Below the pieces are notes generated by a model. It was not told the origin of the DNA. It searched no databases and saw only the letters and a list, made by a program, of their open reading frames with translations. A program made the position numbers and the translations under genes. From assembly GCA_014384555.1 (NCBI GenBank), contig JACNFR010000047.1, forward strand, positions 1-59,149: DNA of 59,149 bases. The letters run 5' to 3'. The stretch is from Candidatus Nitrosopumilus sp. Lineage in GTDB: Archaea; Thermoproteota; Nitrososphaeria; Nitrososphaerales; Nitrosopumilaceae. Positions 25,886 through 35,153 of this stretch are shown one piece after another; the first letter of the stretch is position 1; each line of letters opens with the position of its first letter.

Positions 25886-26353
25886 ATGCCAAGAAGAAAA
25901 TCTAGTGTCAAAACTGTTCAGATCAAAAAACCGATCATGCGGCATGTAGTCAAAACTACAAAGTCACGAACAAGTATCTTCAAAAAAGAGATCATTCAAT
26001 ATTTTGATAGTAATGGATTTCTTTCATGGTCATCTAAAGAGAGAAAGTACATAATTCTTGGAACAAATTCTCCTAAAAATGGACTAGTACCATGTCCGGA
26101 ATGCAAACTTGGAGAATTGATGGTAATCAAAAATAAAGCTACAAGAAAGCGATTCATGGGTTGTTCGAACTTTTACGGTGGATGCAAAGCATCATCACCA
26201 TTATTGCAAAAAGCAAGAATGCGAGCAATGAAAATGCCATGTGATGTATGTAAATGGCCAATGATAATTTTTCGTTACTCAAGAAATCAAAAATGGACAA
26301 AACAATGTGGCAATTTTAATTGTAAAAGTAGAAAAACTAAGCCTTCAAAGTAG
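25886..26353 (+). CDS. Topoisomerase-type zinc-finger protein
   Basis: 155-aa basic protein with an N-terminal Lys/Arg-rich stretch and two zinc ribbons: CPECKLGELM...FMGCSNFYGGCK (about 72-105) and CDVCKWPM...CGNFNCKSR (about 118-150). Both look like the C-terminal DNA-binding fingers of bacterial topoisomerase I, but no topoisomerase domain is present. It is probably a single-strand nucleic-acid binder. It overlaps the convergent nitrilase gene by 17 bases at the 3' end. Confidence 0.8.
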   Translation: MPRRKSSVKTVQIKKPIMRHVVKTTKSRTSIFKKEIIQYFDSNGFLSWSSKERKYIILGTNSPKNGLVPCPECKLGELMVIKNKATRKRFMGCSNFYGGCKASSPLLQKARMRAMKMPCDVCKWPMIIFRYSRNQKWTKQCGNFNCKSRKTKPSK

Positions 26354-27143
26354 GATAAACATCTGTTCTTCTGTTTTTAAGTAATGGTAAAAGTTTTCGT
26401 GTTTGTTTTACTTTATTCAAATCGATTTTTACAAAACTGATTCCTTGCTTCTTTTTCATGTCAAGTAATATTTTTCCATAAGGATCTACAACTAAACTTC
26501 GTCCACAGTAAATATTTCCAACTTGATCCGGTGCAATAACATAACATCCATTTTCAATTGCACGTGTTTTGTTAATTGTTATCCAATGTTCTTCTTTCAT
26601 GTATCCTTTAACCCAAGCAGATGGTGCAACTAAAACTTCAGAGCCTGCTGCTGCAAGTGATCTTGACATTTCGGGGAATCTTAAATCATAACAGATCATC
26701 ATTCCTATTTTTCCAACAGATGTTTGGATTGGTTTTGTAATTTTTGAGCCTGATATCATTTTGTCAGACTCTCTAAATCCTAATGCATCATAGAGATGAA
26801 TTTTACGATAAGTTGAGATTACCTTGCCTGTTTTGTCAATTACAAATGCAGTATCATAAACTCTATCTTTTTTTCTGCTCTTCTCATAAAATGAACCAAC
26901 AACTTGGATTTTATTTTCTTTTGCTGCCTTTGCAATTTTACTAACAAAGTCTCCATTAATTGTTTCAGATAAATTTGCAAGTTGTTTTGAGGTTTGAGAT
27001 GAACTTGTGTAAAACATCATGAATTCTGGGAATGCACAAAGAGTTGCATTTTTTGATGCAGCTTTAGAAATGTATGAGATAATTTTTTTTAGATTAGTTT
27101 CTTTACTAGTTGATGCTTTGAATTGAATCACTGCCACTTTCAT
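26337..27143 (-). CDS. Carbon-nitrogen hydrolase (nitrilase superfamily)
   Basis: 268-aa enzyme with the catalytic triad visible: Glu40 (CAFPEFMMF), Lys in YRKIHLYDA (about 118) and Cys in MICYDLRFP (about 152). The sequence is most like Nit-type omega-amidases and N-carbamoyl or deaminated-glutathione amidases; the substrate is not determinable. The closing GRSLVVDPYGKIL segment is family typical. It has its own upstream gap with an inverted repeat. Confidence 0.88.
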   Translation of the reverse strand: MKVAVIQFKASTSKETNLKKIISYISKAASKNATLCAFPEFMMFYTSSSQTSKQLANLSETINGDFVSKIAKAAKENKIQVVGSFYEKSRKKDRVYDTAFVIDKTGKVISTYRKIHLYDALGFRESDKMISGSKITKPIQTSVGKIGMMICYDLRFPEMSRSLAAAGSEVLVAPSAWVKGYMKEEHWITINKTRAIENGCYVIAPDQVGNIYCGRSLVVDPYGKILLDMKKKQGISFVKIDLNKVKQTRKLLPLLKNRRTDVYPTLKA

Positions 27144-27269
27144 GGAATTGATTAATCACATCACAATAAAAGGATAAACTTGTGGTACAAATCAGAAATG
27201 TACCATTTTCTTATTATGCAAATTCAGTGTATACAATACAAACCGACCATAGTGTGTATGTCATCCCCT

Positions 27270-27292
27270 GACTGGAGGGATATTTTCCAGTC
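27270..27292. promoter_or_regulatory. Inverted repeat GACTGGA-N9-TCCAGTC
   Basis: A perfect 7-bp inverted repeat with a 9-base spacer lies between the tautomerase stop and the nitrilase start (both minus strand). It could be a terminator hairpin for the tautomerase or an operator for the nitrilase. No gene is seen in 27144-27310. Confidence 0.4.
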
Positions 27293-27310
27293 AAATATTT
27301 TTAAAAATAA

Positions 27311-27487
27311 TTAAAGTTGGTTTCCTGCTAAAAACCAATTTTCCTTAGGATTGTCTTCAAAAACAACAATTACGTGATTCTCTTTTGTTTTTAGAATCTC
27401 AACTGCGGATTTTGTGATTGCTTTGGCATATTCGTCTTTTTGCTCCTGAGTTCTTCCAGGATACATTGACACTGTAATCAAAGGCAT
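27311..27487 (-). CDS. 4-oxalocrotonate tautomerase family protein
   Basis: 58-aa protein starting MPLITVSMYPGRTQEQKDEY. After Met removal, Pro1 would be the catalytic base that defines the family. Length, the helix following residue 14 and the C-terminal HVIVVFEDNPKENWF strand fit the usual roughly 60-residue monomer that assembles as a hexamer. The substrate is unknown. It follows the rhomboid gene by about 33 bases on the same strand. Confidence 0.85.
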   Translation of the reverse strand: MPLITVSMYPGRTQEQKDEYAKAITKSAVEILKTKENHVIVVFEDNPKENWFLAGNQL

Positions 27488-27520
27488 GCATTGTTCAGAA
27501 TATTTCAGCGATTTATTCTT

Positions 27521-28279
27521 TCAATAGTCAGGCCTGTAACCATATCTTGTTCCATAGGTATAGTCAGAACTGTGTGTTTTCTTGTACAGGTATCCAGTTG
27601 CAAATCCTATTGCAAATCCCCCAATGTGAGCCATATACGCAACACCGCCACCTGCAACACCGAATCCACCTATGAAAAACGGTAATAGATTTTGAAAGAC
27701 CAACCAAAATGGCAAGAACCATCTTGCTTGGATATGCATCATTCTCCAAAAGAATCCCAACATGAGAAAAGTGGTTATTCTAACTCTAGGGAACATTGCC
27801 AAATATGCGCCAAGTACGCCAGATATTGCCCCTGATGCGCCTACTGCAGGAATGGAACTTGTCGGATCAATTACGATGTGAGCTAAACCCGCACCGATTC
27901 CCCATCCAAGATAAATTAAAAGAAATTTTGCTTTGCCAAACTTTAGTTCAATGTTATCGCCAAAGATCCACAAAAATAGCATGTTACCACCCAAGTGCAT
28001 CAAACCACCATGCATGAAAATAGAACTAAATAATGAAATGTACGGCATGTCAGGACATGAAATTCCAGGTTGTATAACAGATGAAAAACTAGTGACACAG
28101 CTTGGAACTGCACCCCATTCAAAGAACATCAATGCAGCTTGTTGATTAGAAAATTCCCAAAATTGACCAGTTACAGCTATTTCATACAGAAATATTACAA
28201 CATTCATGACGATTAGAGCAATAGTTACTTTTGGTTTGAATCCAGGAGGATGTGGATTTTCATCACGTAATGGTAGCAT
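27521..28279 (-). CDS. Rhomboid family intramembrane serine protease
   Basis: 252-aa polytopic membrane protein. The catalytic Ser is in GASGAISGVLGAYL (GxSG) and the catalytic His in MAHIGGFAIGFATG. The L1-loop region and HGGLMHLGGNMLFLWIFGDN motif are present. Six membrane helices are expected. The N-terminus (MLPLRDENPHP) matches many archaeal rhomboids. Substrates are unknown; the many single-span surface proteins in the window are possible targets. Confidence 0.93.
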   Translation of the reverse strand: MLPLRDENPHPPGFKPKVTIALIVMNVVIFLYEIAVTGQFWEFSNQQAALMFFEWGAVPSCVTSFSSVIQPGISCPDMPYISLFSSIFMHGGLMHLGGNMLFLWIFGDNIELKFGKAKFLLIYLGWGIGAGLAHIVIDPTSSIPAVGASGAISGVLGAYLAMFPRVRITTFLMLGFFWRMMHIQARWFLPFWLVFQNLLPFFIGGFGVAGGGVAYMAHIGGFAIGFATGYLYKKTHSSDYTYGTRYGYRPDY

Positions 28280-28504
28280 TAGTTATTTAGCTTGAATGAA
28301 ATTTGTATAATAAGATTATTCAGTTTTGAGTTTACATTATTAAAAATTTCATCAATTTAAAAAAAATAAGATGAGAAACCGGTACTATTATGACTCCTCC
28401 GTTTCTCACCTAACTATGGCCTGTATGATAGTATTATACTTCAATAGATAAAAACAGAATTGGTACATTCGTAGGATAAACTGGTATGAATAACAAAGAA
28501 TAGA
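28280..28504. other. Intergenic stretch with an 8-bp inverted repeat
   Basis: This 225-base gap holds the rhomboid promoter at its left end. It also has an inverted repeat TGAGAAAC (28372-28379) / GTTTCTCA (28401-28408) around a 21-base loop. I see no C/D-box motifs, tRNA or reading frame. It could be the transcript end of the broken gene to the right or a small RNA. Confidence 0.35.
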
Positions 28505-28736
28505 TTATACTTGTAAAATGCCATTACTGATCAAATATTGAATTCCTTGTACAAAGGCTTGATCATCTATTGCACCTTCTGCCCACCAGCCTGCATTGTT
28601 CTTAATCCAAGAGGGGATTTCATTTCCTGATGTTCCTTCGGATTCAGTTTGTGGAATATCTAAAATGCCATTACTGATCAAATATTGAATTCCTTGTACA
28701 AAGGCTTGATCATCTATTGCACCTTCTGCCCACCAG
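28505..28736 (-). pseudogene. 3' remnant of a [11 protein letters not shown]-module exported protein
   Basis: Minus-strand reading frame coding for one and a half C-terminal modules ([20 protein letters not shown], a linker, then [11 protein letters not shown] and the same helix), ending ISNGILQV-stop. The 5' part is missing: at 28737 the sequence switches abruptly to a plus-strand von Willebrand domain. The modules are closest in style to the other family members in this window. It is either a real deletion/inversion scar or an assembly join. Confidence 0.8.
28514..28589. repeat. 76-bp perfect direct repeat, copy 1 (copy 2 at 28661-28736)
   Basis: The 76 bases at 28514-28589 recur without a mismatch at 28661-28736, 147 bases apart, which equals one protein module (49 residues). 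Copy 2 ends exactly where the sequence jumps to the vWA gene. Confidence 0.9.
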
Positions 28737-29357
28737 GATGCTGCAAAAGATGCAATTAGTAATCTAGTAACAAAAATTGGTCAGCAAAACAATGTGGGAG
28801 TTGTTTTATTTGAATCAGGAGCAACTACAATCTCATATCTTTCACCTGATAAAGAAAAGACTGTAAATGCAATTTCATCAATTGAGCAAGGTCAAGGAGC
28901 TACTGCAATAGGAGATGGATTAGCATTGGGAATTGACATGGCTTCTTCAATTCCTGACAAAAAAGGTATCATAATTTTACTCAGTGATGGTGTTCATAAT
29001 TCAGGATTAATTACACCAGAAGAGGCAATAGATTATGCAAAAATTAACAATGTTCAAATTCATACAATTGGTTTAGGTTCAGTTGAACCAGTTTATCTAA
29101 GAGATGACATCTATGGAGAACCACAATATGCACAATTAGATGAAGATACTCTTGTTTTAATTGCACAAGAAACAGGTGGAAAATATTACAAATCACTTGA
29201 TGAACAAACACTCAATGAAATATTTTTCACTCTAAGTTCCAATCTTGAATATGAAATGGAATATTCAACAATTAGAGATTGGTTCATAGCTGCTTCGATA
29301 GGGTTGTTACTAATTGACGTATATGTTATTTATGGCAGATATAGAATAGTCGTATAG
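28737..29357 (+). pseudogene. 5'-truncated von Willebrand factor A (BatA-like) membrane protein
   Basis: The open frame runs from the junction (DAAKDAISNLVTKIGQQNN) through the second half of a vWA domain, including GATAIGDGLALGIDMASS (a MIDAS-type Thr region), IILLSDGVHNSG and IHTIGLGSVEP. It ends with a C-terminal membrane helix (about the last 25 residues). The N-terminal strand with the DxSxS metal motif is missing. A GTG at 28794 could restart a 187-aa product, but it would lack half the domain. Intact relatives sit next to MoxR ATPases; none is here. Confidence 0.78.
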
Positions 29358-29361
29358 ATTT

Positions 29362-30615
29362 CTATACAATTATTATTTTTCTTTTAACGAGATTCTCAAT
29401 TATATTTAGAAACTCGTCATCTGAAATTTTTTCCTCAGACCACCATCCTGCAGAATTTTTTACCCAAGAAGGGATACTCCATTGTGATTCTGAAATTACA
29501 TTTCGTTCAGGAACAGAAACGATTTGTTTTTCAAACAAAAAGTCTATTCCTTCAAGAAATTCTGAATCAGAGATTTGGTTTCTAGTCCACCAATCAGCAT
29601 TAGTTTTGATCCATTGGGGAATTTTTGGCATCTCAGGTGGCAATCCTTTGTCAAAACCTGAAATTTTGAGCGTACCTTGTGAAGTAGGTCCCACAGTAAA
29701 TGCAACATGCCAGAATCCCATCTCATCTATGCTTTGAATAAAATCAACAGGCTCATCATTTAGTGTAACAGTAAATTTTTCATTTCCTGAGATTGGAGGA
29801 AACTCAAAATTAGCATATGTCTCTAATGGATAGCTATTATACCCACGAATACTCATTGTTGTTCCTTTCTCATCAAACTTTGCAGCAGAATACCATGCCC
29901 CTGAGTCATATCTGAAATTAAAGTCACCACCATTTTTCTTTGCAGTTACAGGAATTACTGTAGTATCAACGGGTGCAAAACAAGAGTAGAATCTAACAGG
30001 TTCAGAAACAGAAGGATCAGGATATATCGTAAAGTTTAGAATTTCTCCAGATTCAATTTTTTCAATTGGTTTGATATTTTGAGCAACATCTAAGATATAT
30101 TTTTCATAGCCATGAACAATCGCAAATATTTTAGGATTGTATACTGTTTGATTTCCAATGTTTTGTATTCTTCCAGTAACATGACCATCATCATGAGTTA
30201 TCAAAGTTTTATCATAGATAATCTGTATAGGGACAGAATTTTTTTTAGTTTTAGAATACTCTAATTCAGCATTTAGTAAGACAGGATTATCACCATGAAT
30301 CTCTGGAAATTTTAATTTAAACGGAATATCAGTCATTGCAGGTATAGGTACATGATGTAATGTATGAGTAATTTTTTTCTGATCATTGTCAATAACAGAT
30401 ATTGTAATTGTTGGAATTAATGCAAAATCATTTTGATTTTTTACATTTCCAACAACAGTATAAACTCCTTCATAATCATAATATCCAGCATATTCACTAT
30501 TGGGTATGAAAACATCAGCATAAGCAATTGTAGGAAATAACAGAAGAAAGAATAATCCTAAAAATATAGGAATAGTTAGTTGTGAAATTTTAGAAGGAGT
30601 TGAAAATATCTTCAA
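29362..30615 (-). CDS. Exported protein with two C-terminal WW modules
   Basis: About 417 aa. The N-terminal hydrophobic segment ends TIAYADVFIPN, a likely signal peptide. The body is beta-rich (VVGNVKNQNDFALIPTITIS, like proteins with CARDB/FxLD-type domains). Two modules close the protein: PQWIKTNADWWTRNQISDSE and PSWVKNSAGWWSEEKISDDE. Modules here are diverged from each other. I prefer the TTG at 30615, which gives a clean signal peptide and only a short overlap with the regulator; the frame extends to 30660. Confidence 0.75.
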   Translation of the reverse strand: MKIFSTPSKISQLTIPIFLGLFFLLLFPTIAYADVFIPNSEYAGYYDYEGVYTVVGNVKNQNDFALIPTITISVIDNDQKKITHTLHHVPIPAMTDIPFKLKFPEIHGDNPVLLNAELEYSKTKKNSVPIQIIYDKTLITHDDGHVTGRIQNIGNQTVYNPKIFAIVHGYEKYILDVAQNIKPIEKIESGEILNFTIYPDPSVSEPVRFYSCFAPVDTTVIPVTAKKNGGDFNFRYDSGAWYSAAKFDEKGTTMSIRGYNSYPLETYANFEFPPISGNEKFTVTLNDEPVDFIQSIDEMGFWHVAFTVGPTSQGTLKISGFDKGLPPEMPKIPQWIKTNADWWTRNQISDSEFLEGIDFLFEKQIVSVPERNVISESQWSIPSWVKNSAGWWSEEKISDDEFLNIIENLVKRKIIIV

Positions 30616-31090
30616 ATCCAGATGTTGGTTTCTCAAGTAAGCTTGGCCTATAGTCCTCAATTAATTTATCTATAAGATCTCTTGCTTTAATATGATATCT
30701 CTTTTTGAGATGTACAATTTTTATTTCTACTAATTCATCCTCTACAATCTGTGAGAGATATAGTGAAACAGTTGATGGGGATTTTTTAACTGCTTTAACT
30801 AATTCAGAAAATTCTAAACCGTCATTTTCTATCAATGCAAGTAACAAATCACGCGGAGTTTGTTTTCGTAAAGCTTTGATTACAACAGATTCAGCTTCAG
30901 TAATTTGTGGTGGATAAAATCTTGCTTGTCTTGGTCCGCGATTAACTTTAATAATTCCACTTTTTTCTAGTTTTCCTAAATAATGACTTAGAACTCCATT
31001 TTTCAATCCAGATGAACGCATAATTTCACGGAACTGAATTCCAGGATTTTTTTCTATAATTTGTTGAATTTGTGAATCTCTATCAGTCAT
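30590..31090 (-). CDS. Tandem winged-helix transcription regulator
   Basis: 166-aa protein with two wHTH units: residues 1-65 (IQFREIMRSSGLKNGVLSHY, then LGKLEKSGIIKV) and 75-140 (LEFSELVKAVKKSPSTVSLY, then LSQIVEDELVEI). This resembles archaeal double-wHTH regulators of membrane or surface genes. It is translationally coupled to the membrane protein upstream (8-base overlap) and overlaps the exported WW-module gene downstream, so it may control that unit. No ligand domain is seen. Confidence 0.83.
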   Translation of the reverse strand: MTDRDSQIQQIIEKNPGIQFREIMRSSGLKNGVLSHYLGKLEKSGIIKVNRGPRQARFYPPQITEAESVVIKALRKQTPRDLLLALIENDGLEFSELVKAVKKSPSTVSLYLSQIVEDELVEIKIVHLKKRYHIKARDLIDKLIEDYRPSLLEKPTSGFEDIFNSF

Positions 31091-31502
31091 TTCTAAACAC
31101 TCCTAATGCCAGTAATCCCAATGTCACAAACGTCAATAAATGTCCTACCTCAGAGATAGACATTATATCAAAATCAAAGACAGTAGGCCATGTGGCATCA
31201 ACTAGTAAAACAACTTCGGCTCCAATGAAATTTGCAAATGCTACTGCACTAAGTAAGAGTCGTTTTGTTCTTAGTCTGTAATATGCAAAACCTGCAAGAA
31301 CTGTAATGAATACAGCAAGTGTGATTCCTCCAACATGTAAGAAAATATGTGCAAGATGATAACCATGAAGCAAGTGAGGAACAATAATTGGTAAAGCCAA
31401 AATTGCAATTACGCCAGTAACTACAATAGAAAACAGAGTTGATTTCCTTTCAAGTATTGTTTCAGGCCTAAACAATGTGATCAAAATTACCCGATTATTC
31501 AT
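31083..31502 (-). CDS. Four-helix membrane protein
   Basis: 139-aa protein with four predicted membrane helices (about 24-44, 52-75, 84-102, 112-135) and a His-rich loop (PHLLHGYHLAHIFLHVGG) that might bind metal or heme. No family is recognised. Its stop overlaps the start of the regulator gene. A membrane sensor paired with the wHTH protein is a possibility. Confidence 0.7.
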   Translation of the reverse strand: MNNRVILITLFRPETILERKSTLFSIVVTGVIAILALPIIVPHLLHGYHLAHIFLHVGGITLAVFITVLAGFAYYRLRTKRLLLSAVAFANFIGAEVVLLVDATWPTVFDFDIMSISEVGHLLTFVTLGLLALGVFRND

Positions 31503-31538
31503 TTAAAGCGACTGGTTCATTTCTCGAACTAGAGTCGA

Positions 31539-33089
31539 TCAAACACGAATGATTCCTTTTTTGATTAAAAACTCCAATCCCTGAACAAAGGTTTCATCAT
31601 CTATCTGACCATCTGCCCACCACTCTGCATTGTTTCGAATCCACGAGGGAATCTCTTTAGTTTCTGTAGTTTCTTGTTGTGTCTGAGGAATTACAATGAT
31701 GTTATTTTTTATCAGATATTCAATTCCTTGAATGAATGTATTGTCATCAATTTGTTCTTCAGACCACCACAATGCATTGTTTCGAATCCAATCAGGTATT
31801 GAAATCTCATTTTGATTTGTAACTCGATCAATTACAATAGGAATTGTAGTCTTTGCAAGATTGTTACCATCTAAATTATTAAAATTCAGATTAACAATTC
31901 CTGTAATATCTTCAGGAATCATAAACTCTGCTATATCATGTTGATCTTTAGAATCATTACTAGTTCCACTCTGCTCAAAAATTATTTTTTCATTTTGAGT
32001 AACTGAAAAATCATAAGTTGCAGAAACAGGTCTATTCTTTAAGAAAATGTCAGTTATATCAAAAAGTATCTTTGCATTTGAATCAGATGTTAAATTCTCA
32101 GGTTCCATAGATGCTAAAATTCTAAACTGCCCATTTTCTGTAACTGAGCTTAAATGAATATAATCACGATCTGGTTTTATTACAAAATTCATTCCATTTT
32201 GATTAGAGCCATTTTCAAATACGTTTAGTAATTCTTTTTGATAAATAATAAAATGGACTACACGTCCATCAGAAAAAAAGTCATCAATAGTTACAATATC
32301 ATCAGATAGTTTGACTCCATTCACATGCATTGAAAATCCAGATACCAGCAAATCACCAAATGTTTTTGGAATTACAAGTTCTTCATGAACAACAGAAGTT
32401 TGTTCTATGTTAGATTCACTCCATTCAAAAGGCATAGAAAAACTAATTTCTTTTAAATTAGAATCATATTGGAAATTTGAAATTTCATCATAATATGTGA
32501 CTACATCAATATTTTGTTCTCCAAAATTTGGATCAACAAAGTCATGTCTTGTAGTTTGGGCAATAGATATTCCTGCATTAAAGAAAAGTGGCTCTTCTAA
32601 TTTTTGGGAATAGTCATCAGCTGTGAGTATATTAATATCAAATTTGTATAATCCACCTTCACTGAGTTTTGGCCCCTTTACATGAACCATTCTGCTTTCA
32701 AATCCCAGTAAAGAGCCAAAAAGTCCATTGTTAGTCTCTTCTTCAATTATAATAGAATCAGAATCTTCTGATACAAAATTAAAAACTATGAATCCATTAT
32801 CTGCTTTGAACTCTTGCTCAAACAGAAAAGTTTCACCACGATGAGATTTCACCAAAAAAGTAACATCACGTAATGTAACTTTAGAATCAAAATCAATCAT
32901 TGAGATAGAAATTTGTTGATCATCATTTGTTTCAGGATCACTTTTTGAAGATGAAAGTTCCAAGGTGACTTGTTTTCCGTTAAAGTCTACAGGAGGAAAA
33001 GTTTCACTCCCCACTCCATGACCAAATGCATAATCAAATGCAAACAAGGATGAAAATATCAGAATAGCAAATAAAAATAAATTTTTCAA
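31539..33089 (-). CDS. Exported paralogous-family protein with two WW modules
   Basis: About 516 aa. I start at TTG 33089, directly after the small gene's stop, because this gives a perfect signal peptide (KNLFLFAILIFSSLFAFDYA then FGHGVG); a longer frame would overlap that gene by 110 bases. Family features: mature HGVGSETFPPVDFNGKQVTL, mid-region YYDEISNFQYDSNLKEISFS followed by PFEWSE, then VVHEELVIPKTF. It ends with modules PDWIRNNALWWSEEQIDDNT and PSWIRNNAEWWADGQIDDET. Function unknown; likely at the cell surface. Confidence 0.8.
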   Translation of the reverse strand: MKNLFLFAILIFSSLFAFDYAFGHGVGSETFPPVDFNGKQVTLELSSSKSDPETNDDQQISISMIDFDSKVTLRDVTFLVKSHRGETFLFEQEFKADNGFIVFNFVSEDSDSIIIEEETNNGLFGSLLGFESRMVHVKGPKLSEGGLYKFDINILTADDYSQKLEEPLFFNAGISIAQTTRHDFVDPNFGEQNIDVVTYYDEISNFQYDSNLKEISFSMPFEWSESNIEQTSVVHEELVIPKTFGDLLVSGFSMHVNGVKLSDDIVTIDDFFSDGRVVHFIIYQKELLNVFENGSNQNGMNFVIKPDRDYIHLSSVTENGQFRILASMEPENLTSDSNAKILFDITDIFLKNRPVSATYDFSVTQNEKIIFEQSGTSNDSKDQHDIAEFMIPEDITGIVNLNFNNLDGNNLAKTTIPIVIDRVTNQNEISIPDWIRNNALWWSEEQIDDNTFIQGIEYLIKNNIIVIPQTQQETTETKEIPSWIRNNAEWWADGQIDDETFVQGLEFLIKKGIIRV

Positions 33090-33090
33090 A

Positions 33091-33297
33091 CTACGTCCAC
33101 TTGTTTGGATCTTTTTTACGGATTTCTTTTCCATCAATTGTAATTTGATCTTGTTCTTCAAAAACAGTATGCCATTTTCCATTATCTGGAAAAATTTCAT
33201 TCATCTCTTTTACTTTATCACTAGTTGGTGCTTTGTTCATTAAAGCTCCCCATCTCATGTTAGGTACTTTTGGCATGATGTCATTGATGTCTTTCAT
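33091..33297 (-). CDS. Conserved-looking 68-aa hypothetical protein
   Basis: Starts MKDINDIMPKVPNMRWGALM and ends KEIRKKDPNKWT. It is soluble, charged and has no recognised motif. Composition looks coding. The downstream exported protein can start immediately after its stop, giving a neat two-gene unit, so I favour it over the overlapping extension of the 31539 frame. Confidence 0.6.
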   Translation of the reverse strand: MKDINDIMPKVPNMRWGALMNKAPTSDKVKEMNEIFPDNGKWHTVFEEQDQITIDGKEIRKKDPNKWT

Positions 33298-33330
33298 TAT
33301 ACTATCACTTAACAGAATTTATTTAAAAAC

Positions 33331-35037
33331 CTATGATTGAATTCTCATAATTCCTTCTTTAATCAAGAATTGAATGCCTTGAATGAATGAATCATCATCA
33401 ATTTGTCCTGCTGCCCACCACTCTGCATTGTTTTTAATCCAGCTAGGAATATTATTTGAGTCAGAACCAGAACCTTGAGTGGTTGGAGGAATTTTTAGAA
33501 CATCTTCTTTAATTAAATATTGAATACCTTGGACGAAAGAATTATCATCAATTTGTCCTGCTGCCCACCACTCTGCATTGTTTTTAATCCAGCTAGGAAT
33601 TGGTGTTTTTTCAGGAACTGTAGGTGTACTAGTAGAACCTGGACCAATTTCAATAATTGCTGAACCAATTCCAGCATATGTTGGATCATAATCTAATCCA
33701 GTTCCATAAACTAAAATGTCAACTCTAATTTGGCCAGCAGATGGAACATAGATTCTTTGAACATCCAATCCTTCAATGGATGTAATTCCAGGACCAAGTA
33801 AATCACCACCATCATTTCGTGTTATTTCATTATCAAATTCATCTAAAACAACATAAGCATATTTTACATCTCTGATTAAACCTCTATTTTCATCAAAGAA
33901 TGTAAACTCGAATGGAATTTCTTGATTTGCACCATATTTTCCATCCCATGCAATGTTTACAGTGGTTGGAACTTGTTCATAGTTTGTAGTATCTACAAGA
34001 TAAAATTCAGTAGAGCTTTTTGATACTTCATCTAATGGAACTAATTTTAAATCCATCTTAGTTTTGTCATAATTACTTGAACCTAATTTTTCATTAATTT
34101 TTTGTAATTCATTTTTTGTAATTAAGAAATGAACAATGTTTGTATCATCATATGAGTATGGATCATTTAGTAATGCTCTTTGATCAATTTCTACACCGTT
34201 AACATATCCTTTGAATTGTTTTCCTTCGGCATAAGGTGCAAATGTCTTTGGAACTCTGACTTCCTCATGTACTACTTGTACTAAATCAACATAGTCTGGA
34301 CTCCAATCAAATGGCATATCAAATGAGATTGAGTTATCTGATGTATCAAATTTAAAATTATCAACATCATCATAGTATGTTTTTACAATAACAGGAATTT
34401 CTTCAGCATTTGCTGTTTGGAAAGAAAAGTTTTGTTCTTGTGCAACACTGACAAAAGTTTCGTAACTTAGCAAATTAGCAAGTACAGTTCTTGGGCTAGT
34501 AGCTGCTTCAATGTCAACTCTGATCTTGTATAGTCCGCCCTTTACAAATATTGGACCTGTAATTGATGGTCTTGCACATATATCCAAATTATCATCAGTA
34601 CATTCAGCTCCTTGTACAAATAAAGCACCAGGAGCACTCACATGTTGAGAACCACCATAAGTTGAACATTGATGAAGTTCGGTTTGATTGCATCCGGTTT
34701 GTGGTTTAATTTTAACATCTAATCTACCATCCATATCATAAAACAAATTTCTAGCTAAAAGTTCACCACTTTGCCAAACTTCTATTCTGTATGTTACTTT
34801 TTCAAGATTTTCATCAGTTAATGTATCAAAGAACCGTACTTGCATGTTAGCAGAATCAATATCACCTACTGTAATATCAGATGGACTTAACTGTGTACGA
34901 ACTGTTACTTCCATATCACCAAAAGATAATGGTTCAGCTTGATCTCCTCCAAGTCCATGTCCAAATGCATCAGGAAAGACAGAAACAATTGAGAAAATAC
35001 CAATTATTGAAATGAATAATGCAATATTACTATACAA
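33331..35037 (-). CDS. Exported paralogous-family protein with two WW modules
   Basis: About 568 aa. A TTG at 35037 has a box A (TTTAAATA, about 35061-35068) 26-27 bases upstream, so a leaderless start there is better than the ATG at 35124, which lies in the box A of the divergent gene. Signal peptide ends [11 protein letters not shown]. Family features: [57 protein letters not shown]. Extra Cys pairs occur near residue 130-150. Both C-terminal modules read [18 protein letters not shown] and share an identical 57-bp stretch (33394-33450, 33544-33600). Confidence 0.82.
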   Translation of the reverse strand: MYSNIALFISIIGIFSIVSVFPDAFGHGLGGDQAEPLSFGDMEVTVRTQLSPSDITVGDIDSANMQVRFFDTLTDENLEKVTYRIEVWQSGELLARNLFYDMDGRLDVKIKPQTGCNQTELHQCSTYGGSQHVSAPGALFVQGAECTDDNLDICARPSITGPIFVKGGLYKIRVDIEAATSPRTVLANLLSYETFVSVAQEQNFSFQTANAEEIPVIVKTYYDDVDNFKFDTSDNSISFDMPFDWSPDYVDLVQVVHEEVRVPKTFAPYAEGKQFKGYVNGVEIDQRALLNDPYSYDDTNIVHFLITKNELQKINEKLGSSNYDKTKMDLKLVPLDEVSKSSTEFYLVDTTNYEQVPTTVNIAWDGKYGANQEIPFEFTFFDENRGLIRDVKYAYVVLDEFDNEITRNDGGDLLGPGITSIEGLDVQRIYVPSAGQIRVDILVYGTGLDYDPTYAGIGSAIIEIGPGSTSTPTVPEKTPIPSWIKNNAEWWAAGQIDDNSFVQGIQYLIKEDVLKIPPTTQGSGSDSNNIPSWIKNNAEWWAAGQIDDDSFIQGIQFLIKEGIMRIQS

Positions 35038-35153
35038 TACAAAAATTGTATCAATTCCATATTTAAAGATGGCATAGTATTTCCATGCGTGACAATTTTT
35101 TTCATTTAGAAATACAGAGTACAACTTTTATTTCAGGTTTTGAAAGTTAAATT

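Noticed and set aside
27564-27749. 61-aa minus-strand frame within the rhomboid gene
   Set aside because: Shadow frame; the rhomboid frame contains both catalytic motifs.
28372-28408. C/D-box small RNA at the inverted repeat
   Set aside because: No matching C (RTGATGA) and D (CTGA) boxes in the right spacing; only the stem is present.
28514-28736. Possible CRISPR-like pair of repeats
   Set aside because: Only two copies, 76 bp long, and they encode a protein module repeated in other genes of the window.
33090-33200. Longer start for the 31539 exported protein
   Set aside because: It would overlap the 68-aa gene by 110 bases and put a charged leader before the signal peptide.
35038-35124. 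ATG start at 35124 for the 33331 exported protein
   Set aside because: That ATG falls inside the box A of the divergent gene; the TTG at 35037 has a correctly spaced box A and a cleaner signal peptide.
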